Shown here: positions 14,553 through 21,638 of the stretch, piece by piece
Numbering within the stretch: the first letter of the stretch is position 1
Layout: every line of letters begins with the position of its first letter
Assembly: GCA_904501865.1 (NCBI GenBank)
Contig: CAJGCF010000011.1
Coordinates: 1-25,264 of the forward strand
From: an uncultured Clostridia bacterium
GTDB lineage: Bacteria > Bacillota > Clostridia > Oscillospirales > CAG-272
Direction: 5' to 3'
Length of the DNA: 25,264 nt
Translations under genes and position numbers: made by a program
The notes under the pieces: model-generated
What the model saw: the letters and a program-made list of their open reading frames with translations, nothing else
What the model was told of the DNA's origin: nothing
The model's database searches: none

Positions 14553-16025
14553 ATGGCTGAACTCAAAATGCTGGCGATAGACCTTGGCGCATCCAGCGGA
14601 CGAGGAATAGTAGGAACGTTTGACGGAAATAAGCTCTCACTCAGAGAAAATCACCGTTTTTCAAATGACCCCGTTTTTGTAAATGGAAGATTCACTTGGG
14701 ATATTCTCAGAATATTTTTTGAAATAAAAAACTCAATTATGAAGACCGTCATTGAAAACGACAACGTCGCGTCAGTAGGTATAGATACCTGGGGAGTGGA
14801 CTACGCACTTATCGATAAAAACGGAAGAATGATGGCCAATCCTACACACTACCGTGATACAAGAACGGTAAACATAACCGATTACGTCAAGAATTTTGTT
14901 TCTCCCGAGGAGATATATAACGTCACCGGAATACAAGCTATCGATTTCAACACTCTCAATCAGCTTGCGGCAGAAAAGCGTGACGATCCCGATCTGCTTG
15001 ACAGAGCAGACAAGATGCTCTTTATTCCCGACCTTCTCAACTATTTTCTCACAGGTAAAATGGCAACGGAATATACCATCGCGTCTACGGGAATGATACT
15101 TGATGCCGCAAAGAGAGATTTTGCGTTTGACCTCACGGATAAAATAGGCGTAAAGCGCTCGATATTTGCTCCTCTCGTTCAGCCATGTAACAATCTCGGC
15201 GGTCTGCTTCCTCAGATCAACGAGGAAGTTGGCAAAAACAATATCAAGGTGGTAAACGTGGCTTCTCACGACACAGCCAGCGCAGTTATCGCCGTTCCCG
15301 CAAAGAACAACGACTTTATATACATATCTAGCGGAACTTGGTCGCTCATGGGTGCCGAGCTTCCCGAGCCCTTGATCAACGCGGACACTCGCGCTGCAAA
15401 CTACACCAATGAGGGCGGCGCTATGGGAACCATTAGATTCCTCAAGAATATTATGGGGCTCTGGATTATTCAAGAGTCAAGAAGGCAGTGGAAAAGAGAG
15501 GGGCAGGACTACAGCTTCGCTCAGATGGAAGCGTGGGCAAAGGAAGCTACTCCTTTTGCATCTCTCATCAACCCTGACTATCACACCTTCAACACCCCCG
15601 GAAATATGCCTAAAAAAATACGTGATTTCTGCCGCATGACAGGACAGCACGTTCCCGAAACAGTAGGAGAAGTGGTGCGTTGCATCTACGAATCTCTTGC
15701 ATTGAAATACAGATATACCGTTGAGACAATTGAAAATCTTATGGGTAAAAAGACCTCTATGATAAACGTAGTCGGCGGCGGAACAAAGGACAAATTCCTC
15801 TCGCAGATGACGGCAGACGCTTGCGGAATTCCCGTTTGCGCAGGTCCCGAGGAGGCGACCGCTATCGGAAATCTCATAATGCAAGCAATTGCCGCGGGCG
15901 AGATCAAGGATCTGTCCCAGTCACGCGATGTCGTTGCCAACTCCTTCGAGCTTAAGCACTATGAGCCTACAAGCGACAGAAGCATTTGGGATGAGGCCTA
16001 TGGAAGATTCTGCAAACTGCAGTGA
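14553..16025 (+). CDS. rhaB: Rhamnulokinase
   Basis: The gene encodes 490 residues, a full-length FGGY-family sugar kinase. The product phosphorylates L-rhamnulose at C1 with ATP. The N-terminal phosphate loop AIDLGASSGRG (8-18), the pattern IDTWGVDYALID, the YRDTRT segment and the C-terminal ATP-site motif VVGGGTKDKFLSQMTADACGIPV followed by GPEEATAIGN fit rhamnulokinase better than xylulo- or glycerol kinase. AGGAGG precedes the ATG. The other rhamnose genes (isomerase, aldolase, transporter) are not beside it, so the kinase is isolated in this window; relatives acting on other 6-deoxyketoses such as fuculose cannot be excluded. Confidence 0.92.
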   Translation: MAELKMLAIDLGASSGRGIVGTFDGNKLSLRENHRFSNDPVFVNGRFTWDILRIFFEIKNSIMKTVIENDNVASVGIDTWGVDYALIDKNGRMMANPTHYRDTRTVNITDYVKNFVSPEEIYNVTGIQAIDFNTLNQLAAEKRDDPDLLDRADKMLFIPDLLNYFLTGKMATEYTIASTGMILDAAKRDFAFDLTDKIGVKRSIFAPLVQPCNNLGGLLPQINEEVGKNNIKVVNVASHDTASAVIAVPAKNNDFIYISSGTWSLMGAELPEPLINADTRAANYTNEGGAMGTIRFLKNIMGLWIIQESRRQWKREGQDYSFAQMEAWAKEATPFASLINPDYHTFNTPGNMPKKIRDFCRMTGQHVPETVGEVVRCIYESLALKYRYTVETIENLMGKKTSMINVVGGGTKDKFLSQMTADACGIPVCAGPEEATAIGNLIMQAIAAGEIKDLSQSRDVVANSFELKHYEPTSDRSIWDEAYGRFCKLQ

Positions 16026-16047
16026 TCTAGTAACAACAACGGCAATC

Positions 16048-16084
16048 GGAATATCTGAACGTCTTATATAAGTTCGGATATTCC
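16048..16084 (+). terminator. Hairpin between rhaB and prs
   Basis: GGAATATCTGAAC (16048-16060) pairs with GTTCGGATATTCC (16072-16084), 13 bp with one wobble and an 11-base loop. No T run follows. It may attenuate rhaB transcripts before prs or act as a processing or stability element. Confidence 0.45.
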
Positions 16085-16125
16085 TCCACTAACATTATTT
16101 AAAAATCATTTGGAGGATTGTAAAA

Positions 16126-17277
16126 ATGAAGGAAGCACAGTTTGGGGAATTGAGTGTAATAGGCATGAAGGGCTGCGAGGCCTTTGCCAGTCAGGTCGAC
16201 AATTATCTTAAGGAATGGCGCAGACATACCAGCGAGGATACCTATCTTGTAGAAGCGCTCTGTCCAAGATTTGGCACGGGTGAGGGCAAGGGACTTATAC
16301 ATCACTCAATGAGAGGTCAGGACGTTTACATCATTTGCGACACTTTCAACTACGGAGTAATGTACCGCATGTACGGTCAGACCGTACCTATGAGCCCCGA
16401 TGACCACTACGCAGATCTCAAGAGAATAATCGCCGCAATAGCAGGAAAGGCAAGACGAATAACAGTTATTATGCCTATGCTTTACGAGGGCAGACAGCAT
16501 AAGCGCTCCACAAGAGAATCTCTTGACTGTGCTATTATGCTCCAAGAACTCATGAGTATGGGTATAACCAATATAATCACTTTTGATGCTCACGACCCCA
16601 GAGTGTGCAACGCGATCCCTCTGTCAGGCTTTGACAACGTACGTCCTTCATATCAGATGATCAAGGCTCTTATAAAAGCAGTCCCCGACATTATTATAGA
16701 CAAGGAAAATCTTATGATGATCTCTCCCGACGAGGGAGCTATGGGCAGATGTATGTACTACTCATCAGTCCTTGGGGTTGATATAGGTATGTTCTACAAG
16801 CGCCGCAACTACTCGGTCATCATCAACGGCAAGAATCCCATCGAGGCTCACGAATATCTCGGTCAGGACCTCACGGGCAAAGACGTTATAGTAGTTGACG
16901 ATATGATCTCCTCGGGAGAGTCTATGCTCGACGTTTGCTCACAGCTTAAGGAAAGAGGAGCAAAGAGAATATTTGCGTTTGCAACATTCGGACTATTCAC
17001 TGACGGCTTTGATAAGTTTGACAAGGCATACAGCGATGGCATTATTTCCAAGGTGTTTACAACTAACCTTGTATACAGACGTCCCGGACTTCTCGAAAAG
17101 CCTTGGCACGTTGACGTTAATATGTGTAAGTATGTATCCTATATAATTGATACGCTTAATCACGACGCAACGATAAGTGAGCTACTTGATCCTGTAAAGA
17201 GGATTAATAACGTAGTAGCAAAGCACAGATCTGAAATGGAAGCTCACGGTCAGATAAAAATTTCATTCGATAAATAA
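16126..17277 (+). CDS. prs: Ribose-phosphate pyrophosphokinase, divergent long form
   Basis: The gene encodes 383 residues, versus about 315 for the standard enzyme. The product makes PRPP from ribose-5-phosphate and ATP, for nucleotides, His, Trp and NAD. The PRPP-binding loop VIVVDDMISSGESM (Asp258-Asp259), the catalytic-loop KRR at 225-227 (FYKRRNYS) after SPDEGAMGRC, and FDAHDPRV in place of the usual DLHA motif support the call. The standard PYFGYARQDRK is replaced by PMLYEGRQHKRSTRES. About 40 extra residues at the N-terminus and extra sequence at the C-terminus account for the size. A GGAGGA ribosome binding site precedes the ATG. Some Clostridia carry this form, but whether it is the only PRPP synthetase here is unknown. 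Confidence 0.85.
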   Translation: MKEAQFGELSVIGMKGCEAFASQVDNYLKEWRRHTSEDTYLVEALCPRFGTGEGKGLIHHSMRGQDVYIICDTFNYGVMYRMYGQTVPMSPDDHYADLKRIIAAIAGKARRITVIMPMLYEGRQHKRSTRESLDCAIMLQELMSMGITNIITFDAHDPRVCNAIPLSGFDNVRPSYQMIKALIKAVPDIIIDKENLMMISPDEGAMGRCMYYSSVLGVDIGMFYKRRNYSVIINGKNPIEAHEYLGQDLTGKDVIVVDDMISSGESMLDVCSQLKERGAKRIFAFATFGLFTDGFDKFDKAYSDGIISKVFTTNLVYRRPGLLEKPWHVDVNMCKYVSYIIDTLNHDATISELLDPVKRINNVVAKHRSEMEAHGQIKISFDK

Positions 17278-17285
17278 CTCATTTT

Positions 17286-17317
17286 CCAAAAGACTCGTTT
17301 AGAAAAGAGTCTTTTGG
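17286..17317 (+). terminator. Terminator after prs
   Basis: A perfect 11-bp stem, CCAAAAGACTC (17286-17296) with GAGTCTTTTGG (17307-17317), has a 10-base loop and starts eight bases after the prs stop. No long T run follows the stem, so efficiency is uncertain. Confidence 0.6.
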
Positions 17318-17386
17318 AGCTTATGACATATAATGCGAAAACAGTATTCACATGCAGTTAACATATTCGTGCTATTATTTCTACGC

Positions 17387-17402
17387 GTGAAAATATTTTC
17401 AC
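17387..17402. promoter_or_regulatory. 16-bp perfect palindrome upstream of the DUF1385 gene
   Basis: GTGAAAATATTTTCAC is its own reverse complement, and it lies 31 bp before the start codon. It resembles a dimeric regulator site. It differs from a catabolite (cre) site by lacking the central CG. Confidence 0.4.
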
Positions 17403-17433
17403 AAGGCTTAAGAAAGGTGAATATTAAAATTTA

Positions 17434-18546
17434 ATGAGCAAAGATAACACTTGTAAAAAATCCGCATGTGCCAAAAAAACCTCAATAGGAGGTCAGGCGC
17501 TGATGGAGGGAATAATGATGAGAGGACCTGAGGTAACCGCTATGGCGGTTAGAAACACTCAAGGTGAAATAATCATCGAAAAATTCCCGACGGAAACAAA
17601 AAAACGCGGACAGTTTTTCAAGCTCCCCATAATACGAGGGCTTTTCAATTATATAGATTCCATGGCCGTGGGAATGAAGTGCCTTATGCGTTCTGCAGAG
17701 ATATCAGGTCTTGAAGAAGCGGAGGAAGAGTTAAAAAGGGAAAAAGCGGCTAAAAAAGCCGAAAAAGCCGCCAAAAAAGCGGCAAAAAATGGCACTGATC
17801 TACCCGACACCTCGGAGACAGAAAAACCCTCTAATGACAAAGATAGCTCTGCTCTCACGGCAATAGTTATGACCGTAGGAACGGTGCTTGGAATTTTACT
17901 TTCAATAGGACTTTTTTTCGTTCTCCCCACATTCATTTTTTCCGGACTTGCATCACTTATTCCTGCGCTAAAGCCCCAAAACAATCTTTCAGCGTCTCTC
18001 ATTCAATCCGTAATTGAAGGTGTTATAAAGCTTATTCTTATAGTCGGTTATATGGCACTTATGACTCTGATGAAGGATATCAGGCGTACTTTCCAATTCC
18101 ACGGCGCAGAGCATAAAACTATTTTTTGCTACGAGGCAGGACTTGAGCTTACTGTTGACAATGTCAGAAAGCAGAAAAGATTCCATCCCAGATGCGGAAC
18201 GAGTTTCTTGATTTTGATGATCTTGGTGAGTATCTTTATCGGATTCTTCATCACCCCGTTTTACATTTTGGTTCTTGGAGAAAATACGATGAACGACCTT
18301 GGGCCTGCACTGATGAACGTAATTCGATCTCTCACCAAGATCATTCTCATACCCCTGATAGTAGGTATAGGCTACGAGCTTATAAAAATATCAGGTAAGC
18401 ATGACAATATATTTACAAGAATAATATCGGCACCGGGAGTGTGGCTACAGCATATTACGGTTCTTGAACCCGACGACAGCATGATAGAATGTGCTATTGC
18501 CGCAGTGACTGAAGTCATACCGAATGACGAAAGCGATAATTGGTAA
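17434..18546 (+). CDS. DUF1385 (YqhQ-like) membrane protein
   Basis: The gene encodes 370 residues of a family with no established function. The N-terminus SIGGQALMEGIMMRGPE and the central FHGAEHKTIFCYEAG and KRFHPRCGTSFLI motifs are the conserved core; the His, Glu and Cys residues there look like a metal or active site. About four membrane segments are seen (roughly 142-170, 188-212, 251-280, 298-322). A Lys/Ala-rich charged linker (about 94-138) lies between the soluble N-terminal part and the first segment. An AAAGGTGA site lies 13 bases before the ATG, rather far. It probably starts an operon with nagB and the ywlG homologue. Confidence 0.88.
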   Translation: MSKDNTCKKSACAKKTSIGGQALMEGIMMRGPEVTAMAVRNTQGEIIIEKFPTETKKRGQFFKLPIIRGLFNYIDSMAVGMKCLMRSAEISGLEEAEEELKREKAAKKAEKAAKKAAKNGTDLPDTSETEKPSNDKDSSALTAIVMTVGTVLGILLSIGLFFVLPTFIFSGLASLIPALKPQNNLSASLIQSVIEGVIKLILIVGYMALMTLMKDIRRTFQFHGAEHKTIFCYEAGLELTVDNVRKQKRFHPRCGTSFLILMILVSIFIGFFITPFYILVLGENTMNDLGPALMNVIRSLTKIILIPLIVGIGYELIKISGKHDNIFTRIISAPGVWLQHITVLEPDDSMIECAIAAVTEVIPNDESDNW

Positions 18547-18591
18547 AAATTCATTTGTATTCTTATTTTAATTTAAGGAGATATACTTTTT

Positions 18592-19314
18592 ATGAAAATC
18601 TTGAAATTTTCAACTTATGAAGAAATGTCCTCGGCAGCAGCCGACATATTTGCAAAGCAGATAAATATTAAAAATGACTCTGTTTTGGGCCTTGCTACCG
18701 GATCTACTCCTATCGGTATGTATCAAAAGCTTGCCGAGATGAACAAATCCGGTATGATCGACTTTTCAAAAATAAAGACTGTCAATCTTGACGAATACTA
18801 TCCTATTTCTCCTGAAAATAACCAAAGCTATCGTTACTTTATGAACGATAATCTGTTTAATCACATAAACATCGACAAAGATAACACTTACGTACCCAAC
18901 GGATCCGCAGAGGACGCCGATGAGGAGTGTAGGAAATATGAGGAATTGATCAAAAAGCTTGGCGGTATTGACCTTCAGGTTTTGGGAATAGGACACAACG
19001 GTCACATCGGATTTAACGAGCCCGAGGAAAGCCTTTACCTCTACACTCACAAAACAGGACTCACAGAAAGCACTATGGCGGCAAACGCAAGATTTTTCTC
19101 TGAGGACGAGGTAATGCCTAACGCGGCTCTTACCATGGGTATGGGTACTATATTTAACGCGAAGAAGATAATACTTCTTGTGAGCGGAAAATCCAAGAGA
19201 GAGGTGTTCAAGCAGCTCGTGACGGATAGAATTTCCACAAGCTGCCCCGCAACCCTTCTCAAGCTTCATCCCAACGTAACCGTTCTCTGCGATAGTGAGG
19301 CTTGCGGGGAATAA
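18592..19314 (+). CDS. nagB: Glucosamine-6-phosphate deaminase
   Basis: The gene encodes 240 residues, matching the short Gram-positive NagB. The product converts glucosamine-6-phosphate to fructose-6-phosphate and ammonia, linking amino-sugar use to glycolysis. The motifs GLATGSTPIGMY, VNLDEYYPI and GIGHNGHIGFNEP are intact, and the last has Asn where the E. coli enzyme has Asp, as in Bacillus. AAGGAG lies upstream. The usual partner nagA is not in the window. The gene is 45 bases after the DUF1385 gene. Confidence 0.96.
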   Translation: MKILKFSTYEEMSSAAADIFAKQINIKNDSVLGLATGSTPIGMYQKLAEMNKSGMIDFSKIKTVNLDEYYPISPENNQSYRYFMNDNLFNHINIDKDNTYVPNGSAEDADEECRKYEELIKKLGGIDLQVLGIGHNGHIGFNEPEESLYLYTHKTGLTESTMAANARFFSEDEVMPNAALTMGMGTIFNAKKIILLVSGKSKREVFKQLVTDRISTSCPATLLKLHPNVTVLCDSEACGE

Positions 19315-19346
19315 TTCTTGTACCATACGGCGAAACGGAGATTTTT

Positions 19347-19928
19347 ATGACTGATTTATACAAGGGAGCCGATACAAAGGTCGGAAAAGACTTTAAGGAA
19401 GCTATCAGATCTCAGGCGATTACCGCAATCAATGAGATATTGAATAATACATCTCTCTCAAAAGGGGATATTTTCGTTGTGGGGTGCTCCTCATCCGAGG
19501 TTTTGGGCACAAACATTGGAAAAGGCTCGAGCTATATGGCAGCGGAGATAATATTTAAAGCTATATACCCCATTTTAACTGAAAAAGGGATATATCTTGC
19601 GTCTCAATGCTGTGAGCATCTCAATCGCGCACTTGTAATCGAACGCGAATGTGCGGAAAAATACGGATATGAGCCCGTCACCGTAATTCCACAGCCTAAG
19701 GCAGGCGGCTCATTTGCCACAGTAACTTATCAGAGTATGAAATCACCCGTATTAGTGGAGCATATAAGAGCTCATGCAGGAATGGATATCGGTGGCACCC
19801 TCATTGGTATGCACCTTAAAGATGTTGCCGTTCCTATGCGCCTGTCTGTGTCGAAAATAGGGCAGGCTACACTCAATAGCGCATACACCCGACCGAAATT
19901 CATCGGCGGTTGCCGTGCATCTTACTAA
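19347..19928 (+). CDS. ywlG: UPF0340 / YwlG family protein (TIGR01440)
   Basis: The gene encodes 193 residues. It matches the YwlG family, a conserved Firmicutes protein of unknown function. Recognisable parts are VVGCSSSEVLGTNIGKGSS, LASQCCEHLNRALVIER, PQPKAGGSFATVTYQ and the HAGMDIGGTLIGMHLK segment near the C-terminus. The cysteines and His in SQCCEHLNRA suggest a catalytic or metal site, but this is inference. The start is the ATG at 19347 with GGAG upstream; a longer frame from 19302 overlaps nagB. It is 32 bases after nagB, so it is the last gene of that operon. Confidence 0.88.
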   Translation: MTDLYKGADTKVGKDFKEAIRSQAITAINEILNNTSLSKGDIFVVGCSSSEVLGTNIGKGSSYMAAEIIFKAIYPILTEKGIYLASQCCEHLNRALVIERECAEKYGYEPVTVIPQPKAGGSFATVTYQSMKSPVLVEHIRAHAGMDIGGTLIGMHLKDVAVPMRLSVSKIGQATLNSAYTRPKFIGGCRASY

Positions 19929-19934
19929 AAAATC

Positions 19935-20163
19935 AAAGGGGCTGCTTCATTTAGCGCAGAACAAAAGCCACTTTTATGAGCCTAGACAAAAAACAACTTA
20001 AAAATATAGTTTTTGTCTTTCAAATGTAGAAATTCGCCGATTTTTTCGGCGGATTTCCTCATTTTATTTGGCTTTTTTAGTCGTGTTTTGGCTTTCTGGC
20101 GTACCCTTATATGCCTACGAGAACCAAACCACGCCTTCTGCATATAAATGACTCAGCCCCTTT
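19935..20163. mobile_element. MITE-like 229-bp element with imperfect terminal inverted repeats
   Basis: The left end (19935-19961) begins AAAGGGGCTG, then TCATTTA and GCAGAA. The right end (20136-20163) carries the inverse, TTCTGC, TAAATGA and CAGCCCCTTT, with two mismatches and a small indel. Inside are two more stems: AGACAAAAA (19984-19992) with TTTTTGTCT (20010-20018), and a 12-bp stem 20029-20040 with 20046-20057. No open reading frame fits. It fills the space between the convergent ywlG and ldh genes and can act as their terminator. A non-autonomous transposon remnant is the likeliest reading; a structured RNA is an alternative. Confidence 0.5.
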
Positions 20164-20173
20164 TTGTTTTTAT

Positions 20174-21127
20174 TCAAAGCTGTTCGATAATCTCGCTTAA
20201 AGAGCTTGCAGATTGCAAAAGACGTTGACGCTCACTGTCATTGAGAGGTATTTCTATAATCCTCTCTATTCCTCCTTTGCCGACTATGCATGGAATTCCC
20301 ATACAGACGTTTCTCACTCCGTATTCTCCGTCCAAAAAAGTTGAGACGGGAAGTATGGTGTGCTCGTCGTTGACTATGGCAGCAATTATCCTACGCACAC
20401 TGTCCGCTATCGCGTAATAGGTCGCGCCTTTAGCCTCAATGATACGGTACGCACTCGTTTGTACGTCAGCGCTCAATCTGTCAAGAGCGGCTATATCATA
20501 ATCAAGTCCACCCTCACGGCAAAAGCTTATCAGGTCAATGCCCGAAATATTGGCACTGCTCCAAACTGCCACCTCACTGTCCCCGTGCTCACCTATAACA
20601 AATGAATGCACGTTTCTGCTATCAACACCAAAATGCTTTCCTACCTGCTCCTTGAGTCGCGCAGTATCCAAAACCGTACCCGACCCTATGACGCGGCAGG
20701 TGGGGAATCCCGAACGCAAAAGCGTAATATACGTCAGCACGTCAACAGGATTGGTAACCACCAAAATTATAGCTTCTTTGTTGTGAGCAGTTATATTATC
20801 GACGATCTTTCTGAATATCGCGGCATTTTTCTGAAGCAGATCAAGTCGCGTCTGCCCGGGGGTTTGATTTACGCCTGCGGTAATAATGATTATTCCGCAA
20901 TCCTCTATGTCTGAGTAATCTCCTGCGATTATCTCCATAGGAGAATTGAAGGGCAAAGCGTCGGATATATCCTCTGCCTCTCCGTGTGATTTTTTGTTAT
21001 TAGTGTCTATCAAAACCATTTTCGATAGCAATCCACTGTGCATTAGTGAGAATGCCGTTGCAGCACCAACATTGCCGCAACCGATGATTGCACAGGATCT
21101 GATATTTATTTCCTTTGTATTATCCAT
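20174..21127 (-). CDS. ldh: L-lactate dehydrogenase
   Basis: The gene encodes 317 residues. The product reduces pyruvate to L-lactate with NADH, regenerating NAD in fermentation. The dinucleotide loop IGCGNVGAATA (14-24), the substrate loop GVNQTPGQTRLDL with the specificity Gln of lactate rather than malate dehydrogenase, VTNPVDVLTY, the DTARLKEQV arginine and the catalytic His of VIGEHGDSE are present. The start is the ATG at 21127 with GGAGG five bases upstream; a frame beginning at TTG 21139 would start inside that site. A short hairpin, AAGGC/GCCTT (21153-21166), lies in the leader. Confidence 0.95.
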   Translation of the reverse strand: MDNTKEINIRSCAIIGCGNVGAATAFSLMHSGLLSKMVLIDTNNKKSHGEAEDISDALPFNSPMEIIAGDYSDIEDCGIIIITAGVNQTPGQTRLDLLQKNAAIFRKIVDNITAHNKEAIILVVTNPVDVLTYITLLRSGFPTCRVIGSGTVLDTARLKEQVGKHFGVDSRNVHSFVIGEHGDSEVAVWSSANISGIDLISFCREGGLDYDIAALDRLSADVQTSAYRIIEAKGATYYAIADSVRRIIAAIVNDEHTILPVSTFLDGEYGVRNVCMGIPCIVGKGGIERIIEIPLNDSERQRLLQSASSLSEIIEQL

Positions 21128-21263
21128 ATTGTCCTCCAAATAAATAAATTATAAGGCATACGCCTTGTCCAACCCTATTATACCTTATTTTTTACCAATA
21201 ATTAAGAGTTTTTATAAAAAACTATATAATTTACAAGTCATTCACAAAATTAAATATATAAAA

Positions 21264-21272
21264 TGGTATAAT
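21264..21272 (+). promoter_or_regulatory. Extended -10 promoter for the small EF-hand-like gene
   Basis: TGGTATAAT is a TGN-extended -10 located 43 bp before the start codon. No convincing -35 is seen at 16-18 bp in the AT-rich sequence upstream. Confidence 0.55.
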
Positions 21273-21315
21273 GTTAATATAGATGTATTAGATAACTTTA
21301 TCGGAGGAAATATTT

Positions 21316-21588
21316 ATGAAAATACCGCAGATCATAGTTGTTGAGAAAAAGAAAAAGTCTCCCATCAAATTAATAATTATAATCGCATCCGCAATATTAG
21401 CGCTTGCCGCGGCTGCAGCCGTTGTATACAAGCTTTATGAAAATAAGCTTAAGTCCAAGGTGATTGGCAAGGTGGATCTTGACGGTGACGGTGAGACAGA
21501 TGCAATTATGCTTGATACCACGGGTAATGGAGAGGTGGACACTATTATTATAGAGGCACCCCTTGAGGATGAAGAAATCGAAAAATAA
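21316..21588 (+). CDS. Small single-pass membrane protein with EF-hand-like loops
   Basis: The gene encodes 90 residues. I do not recognise the family. A short N-terminus with a KKKK cluster is followed by one membrane segment (about 17-38), then a 50-residue tail. The Lys cluster predicts the N-terminus inside and the tail outside. The tail holds two acidic loops resembling calcium-binding EF-hand or dockerin-type loops: Asp54-x-Asp56-x-Asp58-Gly-x-x-Asp62, and Asp67 with Asn71-Gly-x-x-Asp75. It ends in an acidic stretch (EDEEIEK). GGAGG lies upstream, an extended -10 promoter precedes it, and a strong terminator follows, so it is a monocistronic gene. Calcium binding is inference. Confidence 0.85.
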   Translation: MKIPQIIVVEKKKKSPIKLIIIIASAILALAAAAAVVYKLYENKLKSKVIGKVDLDGDGETDAIMLDTTGNGEVDTIIIEAPLEDEEIEK

Positions 21589-21598
21589 TTTAATTCTG

Positions 21599-21638
21599 AA
21601 AAAATTGGATATAACCACACGGTTATATCCGATTTTTT
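21599..21638. terminator. Bidirectional terminator
   Basis: A perfect 10-bp stem, GGATATAACC (21607-21616) with GGTTATATCC (21621-21630), has an ACAC loop, A6 on the left and T6 on the right. It serves the small membrane protein gene and the convergent GH2 gene, whose stop codon lies at its edge. Confidence 0.9.

Noticed and set aside
17387..17402. Catabolite-response (cre) site
   Set aside because: The flanks TGAAA/TTTCA fit, but the central CG required by CcpA is replaced by AT.
17741..17790. Repetitive Lys/Ala-rich coding stretch in the DUF1385 gene considered as a tandem repeat
   Set aside because: The repetition is low-complexity codon use (AAA and GCC/GCG) in a charged linker, not a regular DNA repeat.
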